NCBI GenBank assembly: GCA_022843175.1
Contig: JALHOE010000008.1
Span: 1-64,000 of the forward strand
Direction of reading: 5' to 3'
DNA: 64,000 nt
From: Deltaproteobacteria bacterium
GTDB lineage: Bacteria; Myxococcota_A; Polyangia; Polyangiales; JADJMO01
The notes beneath the pieces are model-generated. The model saw only the letters and a program-made list of their open reading frames with translations, did not search any database and was not told the DNA's origin. The translations under genes and the position numbers were made by a program. Below are positions 51,446 through 60,184 of this stretch, in pieces (the first letter of the stretch is position 1; the number at the start of each line of letters is the position of its first letter).

Positions 51446-52777
51446 ATGGACGCGCGAATCCTCGCCACGGTCCTCGCACGACGGCGTTTGCTGCGCTCGC
51501 ACGATCGCTGGTCGCGCCGCGAGCTCGAGGTCCATCAGGCGGGCGAGCTCCGTGACCTCCGCAACTTCGCGGCGCTGAACTCACCGTTCTACGCGCGTCT
51601 TCACCGAGGTTTCGAAGACCGCCCGCTGCACGAGCTGCCGATCGTAACGAAGCGCGAGCTGATGGCCGCGTTCGACGACGTGGTCACCGACCGTTCGCTG
51701 AAGCTCGCCGACGTGAGCTCCTATCTCGCCGCCGCGTCCACCGACCAACCGCTCGCCCCGCTGCGCGACCGCTGGTACGTCACCTCGACCTCCGGGAGCA
51801 CGGGGATGCGAGGCATCTTCGTCCAGGACCACGACGAGTGGCTGTGGGTGCTCGCGTCGTATGCGCGCGCGAACGATTGGGCCGGGCTGAGGGCAGGGCT
51901 CACGCATCGAATGAAGCTCGCGGTGGTGAGCTCGCGAACGCCCTGGCATCAGTCCGCGCTCGTCGGCGCCTCGCTCCACAGCAAGTTTGTCCCCACCCTG
52001 CGGATCGACGCGACGGATTCGCTCGCCACGATCGACGAGCGCCTCAACGAGTTTCAGCCGGAGTCGCTCGTCGGCTACGCGTCGATGATGCGCCTTCTCG
52101 CCGAGGAGCAGCTCGCCGGTCGCCTGCGGATTCACCCGAAGGCCGTCACCTGCTCGTCCGAGGTGATCACCGACGACACGCGAGAGCGCATCCGACGTGC
52201 GTTCGGGAGGCCGCCGGTCGAGGTCTACGCGGCGACCGAGCCGGCGGGGATCGCGTCGCACTGCGATCGCGGTCGGATGCACCTCTACGAAGATCTCGTC
52301 GTCCCCGAGTTCGTGGACGAGAACGATCGGCCCGTTCCTCCCGGCGTCTATGGCGCGCGCGTTCTCGTGACGGTGTTGTTCAGCCGCACCATGCCGTTGA
52401 TCCGCTATGCGATGAGCGATTCGGTTCGCCTGTCATCCGAGCGGTGCGATTGCGGGCGCCCGTACGCGCTCATCGACGGCATTCAGGGGCGAAACGAGGA
52501 TCTCCTCACGTTCGGCTCCGTGACCGTGCAGCCGAATGCCTTCCACAAGGTCATGGAGGTGTTGCCCGTGACCGCGTGGCAGATCGAGCAACTCGATTCC
52601 GGGATCCTCGTGCGCCTGGTGGGTCGCGATGGGACGAAGACGCTCGAAGCCGTTCGCGGCGAGGTGCGTGACCTGCTCGCGAGCCAGGGTGCTGCCATCG
52701 AAGTCCGCGTTGAGGACGTGGCGTTCATCCCGAAGACGCGAATGGGCAAAGCGCCGCTGATCGTGGCCAAGCGTTGA
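51446..52777 (+). CDS. phenylacetate-CoA ligase family protein (PaaK-like)
   Basis: 443 residues of the PaaK/coenzyme F390 synthetase branch of adenylate-forming enzymes. Motifs: the ATP loop 'YVTSTSGSTGMRGIFV', 'LNEFQPESLVGYASMMRLLA', 'AVTCSSEVITDDTRERIRRA', 'VEVYAATEPAGIASHC', 'RTMPLIRYAMSDSVRL' and 'GIQGRNEDLL', with the small C-terminal domain ending 'IPKTRMGKAPLIVAKR'. It activates an aryl or fatty carboxylate as an acyl-adenylate or CoA ester. Divergent from the cus locus. The substrate is unknown. ATG 51446 is the start. Confidence 0.82.
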   Translation: MDARILATVLARRRLLRSHDRWSRRELEVHQAGELRDLRNFAALNSPFYARLHRGFEDRPLHELPIVTKRELMAAFDDVVTDRSLKLADVSSYLAAASTDQPLAPLRDRWYVTSTSGSTGMRGIFVQDHDEWLWVLASYARANDWAGLRAGLTHRMKLAVVSSRTPWHQSALVGASLHSKFVPTLRIDATDSLATIDERLNEFQPESLVGYASMMRLLAEEQLAGRLRIHPKAVTCSSEVITDDTRERIRRAFGRPPVEVYAATEPAGIASHCDRGRMHLYEDLVVPEFVDENDRPVPPGVYGARVLVTVLFSRTMPLIRYAMSDSVRLSSERCDCGRPYALIDGIQGRNEDLLTFGSVTVQPNAFHKVMEVLPVTAWQIEQLDSGILVRLVGRDGTKTLEAVRGEVRDLLASQGAAIEVRVEDVAFIPKTRMGKAPLIVAKR

Positions 52778-52868
52778 GTGCCGAGCCGTTCGGACGGAAC
52801 AGCTTCGCGCCCGTGTCGATCCCGCGGGCCCTCGTTCGACGCATGGGCAGACCCCGAAAGGAACAGCC

Positions 52869-53543
52869 ATGTCGGACGCCCCGAACCTCCTGAACGACGA
52901 CCACACCGCCTCGATGGCGACCGCCCTCATGATGTCGCACCACGGATTTCGGCGCGATCTCGCCCGCTTCCACAGCGCGCTCGAGGCGGTTGCCGGCGGG
53001 GAGGTCTCGCGCATCGAGGCGCTCCGTGAGGAGTGGAAGAGCCTCTACCAGACCCTTCACGGTCACCACCATTCGGAGGACGCCGGGGTCTTTCCGAGCC
53101 TGCAAGCCGAGCACGCCTCCGTGCGGGCGGTCATCGAGCAACTGTCGGCCGACCACCGCCGCATCGATCCGATCCTCGATCGCGGGGAGGCGGCGTTCGC
53201 GCGCCTGCCGGACGCGAAACCGGCGCTCGCGATCGTGCGCGAGCTAGAGGGGTTGCTCGATGCGCACCTGGCGATCGAGGAGCGGGAGATCATCCCCTTG
53301 CTGCGCGGGGCGAAGAGCTTCCCGGCGCCGCCGAGCGAGGAGATGGCCGTGATGTACGCACAGGGCTTCGCGTGGGCCATGCAGGGCATCGCGCCCGACG
53401 TGCTGCGGCAGGTCGAGCAGATGTTGCCCGAGACGCTGGTCGCTCGCCTGCCCGAGGCGCGCGCCGCGTTCGATGCGCGCTGCGAACGGGTCTGGGGCTC
53501 GGCTGCCGCCGGCGCCGCGCGAACGCCGATCCCCACGACGTGA
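52869..53543 (+). CDS. hemerythrin HHE-domain protein
   Basis: 224 residues. Four-helix hemerythrin fold with His/Glu ligands: 'MATALMMSHHGFRRDLARFH', 'LYQTLHGHHHSEDAGVFPSL', 'LSADHRRIDPILDRGEAAF' and 'LLDAHLAIEEREIIPLL'. These bind a di-iron or di-metal centre for oxygen, NO or redox sensing. A C-terminal helical extension (residues 150-224) follows. Soluble, not membrane-bound. Starts 91 bases after the ligase gene on the same strand, with GGAA before the ATG. Confidence 0.83.
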   Translation: MSDAPNLLNDDHTASMATALMMSHHGFRRDLARFHSALEAVAGGEVSRIEALREEWKSLYQTLHGHHHSEDAGVFPSLQAEHASVRAVIEQLSADHRRIDPILDRGEAAFARLPDAKPALAIVRELEGLLDAHLAIEEREIIPLLRGAKSFPAPPSEEMAVMYAQGFAWAMQGIAPDVLRQVEQMLPETLVARLPEARAAFDARCERVWGSAAAGAARTPIPTT

Positions 53544-53690
53544 GCCGCGCGGGACGGGGCCGCGGGCGTGAGCCAACGGTTGCCACAGAGCAACCCCACT
53601 CACGTCGGATTCAGGCGCTCGCTGACGCGCGCGCCTATCGGGCCTCGCTCCTGACAGACTGCTGTCGCGAACCGCGGATAGCCTCCGGGC

Positions 53691-54080
53691 ATGATCGATC
53701 ACACCGGAGTCACCGTCACGAAGGGTTCCGTCAGCCGTGCGTTCTACGAGAAGGCGCTCGCACCGCTCGGCTACGCGGTCCTCGTAGAGATCCCCACCGA
53801 GTACACCGACGGGCGCGTCGTGTTCGGCATGGGTGTCGCGCCGAAGCCCGATTTCTGGGTCACCGAGGGCGACACGCCGCGGAAGAACCACATCGCGTTC
53901 CGCGCCGAGTCGCGCGCCGCGGTCGACGCGTTCTACCAGGCAGCGCTTGCCGCCGGCGGCAAGGACAACGGCGCCCCCGGCCCGCGTCCGCAGTACCACC
54001 AGCACTACTACGGGGCGTTCGTGCTCGACCCGGACGGTCACAACATCGAGGCCGTGATCCACACCCCCGAAACCGCGTAA
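53691..54080 (+). CDS. VOC family protein
   Basis: 129 residues: 'MIDHTGVTVTKGSVSRAFYE', 'KALAPLGYAVLVEIPTEYTD', 'WVTEGDTPRKNHIAFRAESR', 'AAVDAFYQAALAAGGKDNGA' and 'YYGAFVLDPDGHNIEAVIHT'. This is a glyoxalase-fold protein with likely metal ligands His4, His76 and Glu122. The substrate is unknown. Single gene between the hemerythrin and the propeller lipoprotein. Confidence 0.88.
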   Translation: MIDHTGVTVTKGSVSRAFYEKALAPLGYAVLVEIPTEYTDGRVVFGMGVAPKPDFWVTEGDTPRKNHIAFRAESRAAVDAFYQAALAAGGKDNGAPGPRPQYHQHYYGAFVLDPDGHNIEAVIHTPETA

Positions 54081-54173
54081 CTCCCGCCATGCTCGCGCCG
54101 ACATTCGCTCGCGCGGGGTGAATTCTTTCGCGCGCTGCTCGTCGGAGGTGCTCCCGCAGCACCTGGAGTCCCC

Positions 54174-55919
54174 ATGTCCGACGACGCCTCCCTCGCCCCC
54201 CTCCGCGCGACGCCCCTTTCGTTCCGACGGAGCGCCGCCGCCCTCGTGCTCGGGGGCGCAGCGCTCCTCGTCGCGTGCTCGAGCGGCTCCGAGGGCCCCA
54301 CCACGGGCGAGCCGGCAGACTCGGACACGACCGACGCAGCCACCGACGACGTCGCCGTCGAAGAAGACACGACCACGGAGGACTCGGGCGGGTCGGACAC
54401 CGGCCGGGTCGACACCGGCACGACGAAGCCGGACACCGCGGTGAGCGAGACCCCGGCCGACACCAAGCCGCCGGGGTACGACTACGGCAAGACCGCGCTC
54501 GACGAGTCCTGCTATGCGGCGGGCAACTTCGGTCAGTTCGACGACGTGCAGGCCTCCGCGGACGGCACCAGGCTCGTCTTCCAGCGCTGCGACGACGCGA
54601 AGTCCATCGTGTTGCGCGATCTCAGCGGCGGGACCGCGACCGTGATCGCGACCGGCAGCGGCTTCTTCCAGGCGGTGTCCAACGGCGTGCTCGGCGTCGA
54701 CGGCACGGCAACCGAGCTCACCCCGTGGACCGGCGGTTCGCCGGTGTCCCTGCCCGTGGTCACCACCGCGGCCGAGGCCTGGCGCGTGTGGCAGGGCCCC
54801 GGCGCGCTGAAGCTCGCGAACAAGGCCGCGGGTGCGTCGAGCAGCAAGGAGAAGCTCGTCTTCTTCACCAGCGGGAGCACGACGTCCGTCGCGTCGGCCG
54901 AGTACGACGTCACCAAGTCCACGATCGCGAGCGTCATCTTCAGCGCCGACGGCACCAAGGTCGCTTCGCTCGAGCGGTATCCCTCGGAGCTCGGGAGCCG
55001 GCTGCGGGTCGCGAGCCCCACGGCGGGCGCGGCCATCACCACCTACGATCTCGCGATGTTCGAGCCGCGCTGGGTGCGCGGCGGTCAGCTCGGCAACGGC
55101 GCGCTGTTCCTCTCGGGCATGAGCGGCACCCAGCGCGCGAGCCGCCTCTATTTCGTCGACTTCGGCACCGGCGTCGTCAAGCAGTTGTCGACCACCGACG
55201 TCATCCCGGTGATGCCGCCCAAGGACGACGACGTCCCGGCGGTCGCCATCGTCGGCGACAAGGTCTTCTTCCTCACCGGCTCGGTCTCGTCCACCGGCAG
55301 CTCACCGGTGGGCAAGAGCGTCACCGTGAACGTGTGGAGCGTCACGAGCCCCACCAGCTCACCGACGACCCTGACCACCATCACCGACGCGCAGATCTAC
55401 AACCTCGCGAAGTACACCTCGCAGAAGCAGTCGATCGTCGTCTCGCCGGACAAGACGCACCTCCTCCTCAACCTCGTCGCGAAGTCCGGCACCATCTTCG
55501 GCAACGCGTGGGCCGCGGTTCCCGTCGCGGGCGGCACGGCGAAGTTCGTCGCCGGCACGAGCGACATCGCGGTCGGCGCCCCGAACAAGGTCGCGGCGTC
55601 GAACTACATGGAGACCGACACGAAGTTCGTCGACGTCGTCTCGGGGACCAGCGTCGGCATGACGCGTGGCACGCCGCTGTTCTCGCCGGACGGCGCGGTC
55701 TACTTCACGACCAACGCGATGGGCTCCTCCCCGATGTACAGCTTCACCGCCCGCCGCAAGGTGGGCACCGCCGCCGAGTCGACGATCGTCTCGCTCCCGA
55801 AGGTCGACTCGATCCCGCGGCCCATCGCGGTGCAGGCGTCGTCGCTGTTGCTCCGCTTGCCGCGAAACGCCCCGGTGACCGGGAGCGAGACGAAGCACGA
55901 CCTCTACGTGTTCCCCTGA
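54174..55919 (+). CDS. TolB-like beta-propeller lipoprotein with Asp/Thr linker
   Basis: 581 residues. A signal with lipobox LLVAC (about Cys35) is followed by an Asp/Thr/Glu-rich linker (PADSDTTDAATDDVAVEEDT and on to about residue 100). The mature domain repeats Ala/Ser-Asp-Gly-Thr turns ('VQASADGTRLVFQRCDDAKS', 'VIFSADGTKVASLERY', 'IVVSPDKTHLLLNLVAKSG', 'MTRGTPLFSPDGAVYFTTNA'), as in TolB/PD40-type propeller blades. It is probably a surface-exposed binding protein. GGAG precedes the ATG. Convergent with the SnoaL gene. Confidence 0.72.
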   Translation: MSDDASLAPLRATPLSFRRSAAALVLGGAALLVACSSGSEGPTTGEPADSDTTDAATDDVAVEEDTTTEDSGGSDTGRVDTGTTKPDTAVSETPADTKPPGYDYGKTALDESCYAAGNFGQFDDVQASADGTRLVFQRCDDAKSIVLRDLSGGTATVIATGSGFFQAVSNGVLGVDGTATELTPWTGGSPVSLPVVTTAAEAWRVWQGPGALKLANKAAGASSSKEKLVFFTSGSTTSVASAEYDVTKSTIASVIFSADGTKVASLERYPSELGSRLRVASPTAGAAITTYDLAMFEPRWVRGGQLGNGALFLSGMSGTQRASRLYFVDFGTGVVKQLSTTDVIPVMPPKDDDVPAVAIVGDKVFFLTGSVSSTGSSPVGKSVTVNVWSVTSPTSSPTTLTTITDAQIYNLAKYTSQKQSIVVSPDKTHLLLNLVAKSGTIFGNAWAAVPVAGGTAKFVAGTSDIAVGAPNKVAASNYMETDTKFVDVVSGTSVGMTRGTPLFSPDGAVYFTTNAMGSSPMYSFTARRKVGTAAESTIVSLPKVDSIPRPIAVQASSLLLRLPRNAPVTGSETKHDLYVFP

Positions 55920-55923
55920 GGGT

Positions 55924-56373
55924 TCAGGGCACGATGGCGCCGAGCTGACGCAAGAACGAGATCGAGTCGGCGTAGACGTCTTTCCGAGCGACCAGGCCAC
56001 CGCGCATCGGTATGACGTCCATGCCGTCCCAGGACAGCTTCCGGCCGGAGGGCGGAAAGGTCCGCGTGCCCCGGGTCACCGGGTTCGCGTGCGTGGCGGT
56101 GGCGGTCCACTCGAGGACCGCCAGGTCCTCACGGAAGTACGCGCGACGCGTCGCGAACTGCAGATCGGGAAACGTCGCGAAGACGCCCTCGAGCAGCCTG
56201 CGAATGCCTGCCCTGCCGACCGCGACCCCACCGCTCGTGTGGTTCTCGAAGACGGAGTCCTCGGTGTGCATGGCGACGATGGCGTCTACGTCGTGACGAC
56301 TCCAGGCGTCGCTGTAGCGCTCGAGGGTGGCCTCGAGCGGCTGCCCCGCTCGGGTCCCGAGCGGGCGGCTCAT
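55924..56373 (-). CDS. SnoaL-like (NTF2-fold) protein
   Basis: 149 residues: 'LEATLERYSDAWSRHDVDAI', 'VAMHTEDSVFENHTSGGVAV', 'GRAGIRRLLEGVFATFPDLQ', 'DLAVLEWTATATHANPV' and 'GRKLSWDGMDVIPMRGGLVA'. This is the SnoaL-like polyketide cyclase/NTF2 fold with a cone-shaped pocket; many members are ester cyclases or isomerases. The substrate is unknown. Its ATG overlaps the end of the cupin gene by four bases. Confidence 0.82.
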   Translation of the reverse strand: MSRPLGTRAGQPLEATLERYSDAWSRHDVDAIVAMHTEDSVFENHTSGGVAVGRAGIRRLLEGVFATFPDLQFATRRAYFREDLAVLEWTATATHANPVTRGTRTFPPSGRKLSWDGMDVIPMRGGLVARKDVYADSISFLRQLGAIVP

Positions 56374-56738
56374 CGCTTCGCGTAGTTGCTCGCGCCGAAC
56401 CAGTCCACCACGACGACCGGCACGTCACCGACGACCCACGCGTCGTGGCCGCTCGGGAGCGAGGTGATGTCGCCGGGGCCGGCGACGAACTCGCTCCCGT
56501 CGTCCATCTTGATCGCGAGCTTCCCGGACACGTGGTACTGGAAGTGCGGCGCTTCGCAGCTCGAGGTCTTGGCGAGCGGCTGCACGTCCTTCGACCACCT
56601 CCAACCCGGCTGGAACACCAGGCGACCGACCTCGCCGTCGCCGACCTTCAAGATCTCCGCGCGACCGCGCGGAAACTCGCGGATCTCGTCGGGCTTCGCG
56701 AAACTCTTGTGCTCCGTCTTGTGCTCGTGGGCTCCCAT
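56370..56738 (-). CDS. cupin-domain protein
   Basis: 122 residues: 'GRAEILKVGDGEVGRLVFQP', 'GWRWSKDVQPLAKTSSCEAP', 'HFQYHVSGKLAIKMDDGSEF', 'VAGPGDITSLPSGHDAWVVG' and 'DVPVVVVDWFG'. This is a single beta-barrel cupin with likely metal or ligand residues His in 'HFQYHVSG' and His in 'SGHDAW'. The start ATG 56738 is set by a strong ribosome-binding site, AGGAGGTCCAC. First gene of the cupin/SnoaL pair, divergent from the ATPase regulator. Confidence 0.85.
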   Translation of the reverse strand: MGAHEHKTEHKSFAKPDEIREFPRGRAEILKVGDGEVGRLVFQPGWRWSKDVQPLAKTSSCEAPHFQYHVSGKLAIKMDDGSEFVAGPGDITSLPSGHDAWVVGDVPVVVVDWFGASNYAKR

Positions 56739-56771
56739 GTGGACCTCCTGATCCGGGAGGCGTGACGATCG

Positions 56772-56790
56772 ACCGGAACATTGTTCCGGT
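56772..56790. promoter_or_regulatory. perfect 9-bp inverted repeat between divergent genes
   Basis: ACCGGAACA-T-TGTTCCGGT is perfectly symmetric around one base. It lies 33 bases from each divergent start (cupin at 56738, ATPase regulator at 56824), so one dimeric factor could control both directions. Confidence 0.75.
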
Positions 56791-56823
56791 TTTCGGCGAG
56801 CGCCGTTCGGGTACGGTCTTCGG

Positions 56824-59800
56824 GTGCGCTTCCTCGGGCGGGAACGGGAGGTGGAGCTCCTCGTCCGGAGCTGCGAAGCCGCCATCGACGGCCGCGGCAG
56901 CGTGCACCTGGTCCTCGGCGAGCCGGGCATCGGGAAGACACGCCTGGCCGACGAGATCGCAGCCCTGGCTGCCAAGCGCGGGATGGTCGTCGCGTGGGGC
57001 CGCGCCTGGGAGACCGGCGGCGCCCCCCCGTTCTACCCGTGGATCGAGGTGCTCGAGGCGCTCGGAGGCAGAGCGGCAGGTGCGCCGAGTCTCGACGACA
57101 CGGGGCCGACCCGCGGCGAGAGCGCCCGCACGGATTCGGGGCGCGAGCGCTTCGCCATCTTCGATCGAGTCGCCACGTTCCTGCGCGAGCGATCTCGAGA
57201 GGCGCCTCTGCTCCTCATCTTCGACGATCTCCACGCCGCAGACCTCCCCTCGCTCGAGGTCCTGCACTTTGTCTCGCGCGGCCTGCGCTCGCGGCGCATC
57301 GTGGTCATCGGCACTTTGCGCGACGTCGAGGCGCAGCGCGCCCCGATCGCGGAGGTTCTCGCTCGTCTCGGGCGCGAAGCGACCCAGCTCACCCTGGGGG
57401 CGCTCGGCTCGGAGGATGTCGCGAAGCTCGTCGAGGAGCACATCGGTCGCGCGGACGCCCGCCTGACCTCCGAGCTCGTCACCAAGACCGAGGGCAATCC
57501 GCTCTTCGTCGCCGAGGCCCTCCGCGTGCTGGACCAGCGGGGGGCGATGGCGCCCTCGGGGGTCCTCTCGATCATCGCCTCTCGCATCGATGGGCTCGAC
57601 GCCGCGACCGCGGCGCTCCTCGACGCAGCGAGCGTCTTCGGTCGCAGGATCGTCGCCGCCGCGCTCGCGAGCGCGACCGAGACACCTCTCGTCGAGGTGA
57701 TGGGCCGACTCGGCGACCTGTCGGCGCGAGGTCTGCTCCGCCGGGACGACGACGACTCGTACGTCTTTTCCCATGCGCTCGTCCGCGACGCGTTCTACGA
57801 GCGCGTCGCGCCGAACCGCCGTCGCGAGCTCCATCGGTCCTTCGCAACCACGCTCGCCCGTGACGGCCAACGGAACGCGGCGCTCGCTGCCCACCACATG
57901 CTCGGCGCTCTCCCGCTCGTGAGCGCCCACGAGGTCATCGGCGCATCGATCTTCGCCGCCGAAACCGCGCGCGCCCGACTGGCGCCCGAGGACGCCGTCG
58001 CGCTCCTCGAACGCACGTCCAAGGCTGTCGAAGAGCTCGACACCTCCGAAGCCGACCGGATCGAGCTGTTGATCGCGCTCGGCTGGGCCGCGACGGAGGC
58101 GGGCTCCCTGGCTCGCGGTCGCCAGGTCTTTCGCGAGGCGAGTCGCCGCGCGCGCGCGACCGGTGACGCCGTGCTCATCGCGCGGGCCGCGCTGGGCCAG
58201 GGCGCGGAGCTCGTCTTCGGCGAGGTGCGCGAAGAGCTCGTCACGATGCTTCGAAGCGCGCTGGTCGGCCTGGCCGGCGCGGACGATCTGCGCGCGCGCG
58301 TCCTCGCTCGCCTCGCCGCCGCGCTCCAACCGAGCACCACGCCCGAAGAGCCCGTCGCCCTCGCACGGCAAGCGATGGAGATGGCCGAGCGGGTGGTCGA
58401 CCCCCGCGTCCGCGCCGAGATCGCGCTCGCCGCGGGCTCGGCGCTCACGGATTTCGCGCCGCCGCTCGATCGCATCCCCGTCTCGGAGGAGCTTGTTGGC
58501 ACCGCGCGCACCACCGGCGATGCGGTCGTCGAGCTACGCGGCCTGACAAGGCTCGCGACAGACTGGATCGAGCTCGGCGACTTCGCGCGGGCGGAGGCCG
58601 TCGTCGAGGCGCGCGCCGAGCTCGCCGCGCGCCTCGGGCATCCTCGCTACCTGTGGCAGACACCGCTCCTGCGGTCGATGCTCGCGATGCCGCGGGGCGC
58701 GTTCGCCCTCTGCGACGAGGCGATCGAGGAGGCGACGGCGATCGGGCAAGAGGGGCTCGACGTGAACGCCGCGCACGTCATCGCGATGCACCGATTCTGG
58801 ATGCTCCTCGTGCGCGGAGACACCCGCGGCCTCCGCACCCACGAGCCGGAGATTCTTCGCGCGATGCGCCGCATGCCCGAGCCCGGGCAGCACCAGGCGC
58901 TCGTCCACGCGGTGGTCCATGCGCGCTCGGGCGACGGGGCGCGCGCGCGGGAGGCGCTCGCTGGAATCGGCGACGGGGCGCGGATGCTCGCGCCGATGAT
59001 GCTGGCGACCATCGCGGATGTGGCGCTCCTGGCCGACGACACCGCGCGCTTCCCCGATCTCCTTGCCAAGCTCACGCCCGCGCGCGGACGAAACACCGCA
59101 TGGGGCCCCTTCGGCTTCGTCTGCGGCCCGCCGTACGACGCGATCCTCGGCTCACTCCTCGCGCGGCAGGGCGAACGCGACCGCGCGCTCGCCTCGTTCG
59201 CTGCGGCGCTCGACCTCACCCGCCGCTCCGGCGCCACGGCCAGCGAAGCGTGGGTTCATCTCGCGCGGGCCGAGGCGTTGACGCGTTGGTCTCAACCCGC
59301 GTCCAACGACTTCACGCTCGCCGCGCACCTGGCCAGGGAGCACGGGATGGACGCGATCCTTGCGCGCGCAGAGGCGGGCGCGGGCGCCGCGTCGGCAGCC
59401 CCCCCGCAGCCCGAGCCCCGCGCCGAGCCGCCCCTCGACTTCACGCTCTCCACGGCGGGCAAGGAGGTCGTCGTCGTCTGCAACGGGAGAACGACGCGCC
59501 TCAAATCGGTGCGCGGCCTGCCGATGCTCGCGCGCCTCGTCGAGCAGCCCGGCCGAGAGTTCCACGTCCTCGACCTCGCGGCGGAGCCCGACGACGGGAG
59601 CGCTGTCGGCGATGCCGGCGATGCGGGCGAGGTGCTCGACGGAAGGGCCCGAGAGGCTTACCAACGGCGCATCGGCGAGCTGCGCGAAGAGCTCGACGAG
59701 GCCGAGCGCTTCGCGGACGTGGCGCGCGCAGATCGCGCTCACCGCGAGCTCGACATGCTGGTCCAGCAGCTCTCGAGCGCCGTCGGGCTCGGAGGTCGCG

Positions 59801-59976
59801 CGCGACGGGTCGGCTCGATGGCCGAGCGCGCGCGCATCGTGGTGCAACGCCGCGTCCGCGAGGCGATCAAGAAGCTCGCCGAGCGCGAGCCCGAGCTCGG
59901 GCGCCACCTCGACTGGGCGATCCGCACGGGGACCTTCTGCGCCTACGAGCCCATGGGGCGCAAGACCGCAAGGTAG
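56824..59976 (+). CDS. large LuxR-type (LAL/STAND) ATPase regulator
   Basis: 1050 residues from a GTG start. N-terminal STAND ATPase: 'FLGREREVELLVRSC', Walker A GEPGIGKT (32-39), Walker B 'LLLIFDDLHAAD' (129-140), and 'VTKTEGNPLFVAEALRVL'. About 500 residues of TPR-like helices follow (SKAVEELDTSEADRIELLIA, ARQAMEMAERVVDPRVRAEI). A C-terminal domain reads 'RGLPMLARLVEQPGREFHVL', 'REAYQRRIGELREELDEAER', 'RARIVVQRRVREAIKKLAER', then 'LDWAIRTGTFCAYEP'. That C-terminus looks like a winged-helix-type domain and replaces the usual LuxR HTH. Probably a ligand- or stress-responsive transcription factor controlling the divergent cupin/SnoaL pair. Confidence 0.8.
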   Translation: MRFLGREREVELLVRSCEAAIDGRGSVHLVLGEPGIGKTRLADEIAALAAKRGMVVAWGRAWETGGAPPFYPWIEVLEALGGRAAGAPSLDDTGPTRGESARTDSGRERFAIFDRVATFLRERSREAPLLLIFDDLHAADLPSLEVLHFVSRGLRSRRIVVIGTLRDVEAQRAPIAEVLARLGREATQLTLGALGSEDVAKLVEEHIGRADARLTSELVTKTEGNPLFVAEALRVLDQRGAMAPSGVLSIIASRIDGLDAATAALLDAASVFGRRIVAAALASATETPLVEVMGRLGDLSARGLLRRDDDDSYVFSHALVRDAFYERVAPNRRRELHRSFATTLARDGQRNAALAAHHMLGALPLVSAHEVIGASIFAAETARARLAPEDAVALLERTSKAVEELDTSEADRIELLIALGWAATEAGSLARGRQVFREASRRARATGDAVLIARAALGQGAELVFGEVREELVTMLRSALVGLAGADDLRARVLARLAAALQPSTTPEEPVALARQAMEMAERVVDPRVRAEIALAAGSALTDFAPPLDRIPVSEELVGTARTTGDAVVELRGLTRLATDWIELGDFARAEAVVEARAELAARLGHPRYLWQTPLLRSMLAMPRGAFALCDEAIEEATAIGQEGLDVNAAHVIAMHRFWMLLVRGDTRGLRTHEPEILRAMRRMPEPGQHQALVHAVVHARSGDGARAREALAGIGDGARMLAPMMLATIADVALLADDTARFPDLLAKLTPARGRNTAWGPFGFVCGPPYDAILGSLLARQGERDRALASFAAALDLTRRSGATASEAWVHLARAEALTRWSQPASNDFTLAAHLAREHGMDAILARAEAGAGAASAAPPQPEPRAEPPLDFTLSTAGKEVVVVCNGRTTRLKSVRGLPMLARLVEQPGREFHVLDLAAEPDDGSAVGDAGDAGEVLDGRAREAYQRRIGELREELDEAERFADVARADRAHRELDMLVQQLSSAVGLGGRARRVGSMAERARIVVQRRVREAIKKLAEREPELGRHLDWAIRTGTFCAYEPMGRKTAR

Positions 59977-60108
59977 GCGCGCGCGTAAGCGAGCGCCTGG
60001 CACCGCAAGGTAGGCGCGCGCGTAAGCGAGCGCCTGGCACCGCAAGGTAGGCGCGCGCGTAAGCGAGCGCCTGGCACCGCAAGGTAGGCGCGCGCGTAAG
60101 CGAGCGCC
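59965..60108. repeat. 37-bp tandem repeat, 3.9 copies, each a hairpin with a GTAA loop
   Basis: Units start at 59965, 60002, 60039 and 60076 and are identical except that the last ends after 33 bases. There are no spacers. Each unit holds GGCGCGCGC-GTAA-GCGAGCGCC, a 9-bp stem with one mismatch and a GNRA-type loop. The first unit overlaps the stop codon of the ATPase regulator (TAG at 59974-59976). The minus strand stays open through the array. Confidence 0.9.
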
Positions 60109-60184
60109 CAACGCGGCGACCAAGGACGGCCCGTGCTGAGGGTTCCACCCGTAGCCGGCTCGAGGAGCACGCGCTCGGGGGACC

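Noticed and set aside
59965-60108. CRISPR array
   Set aside because: The 37-bp units are joined directly with no spacers and no cas genes are nearby.
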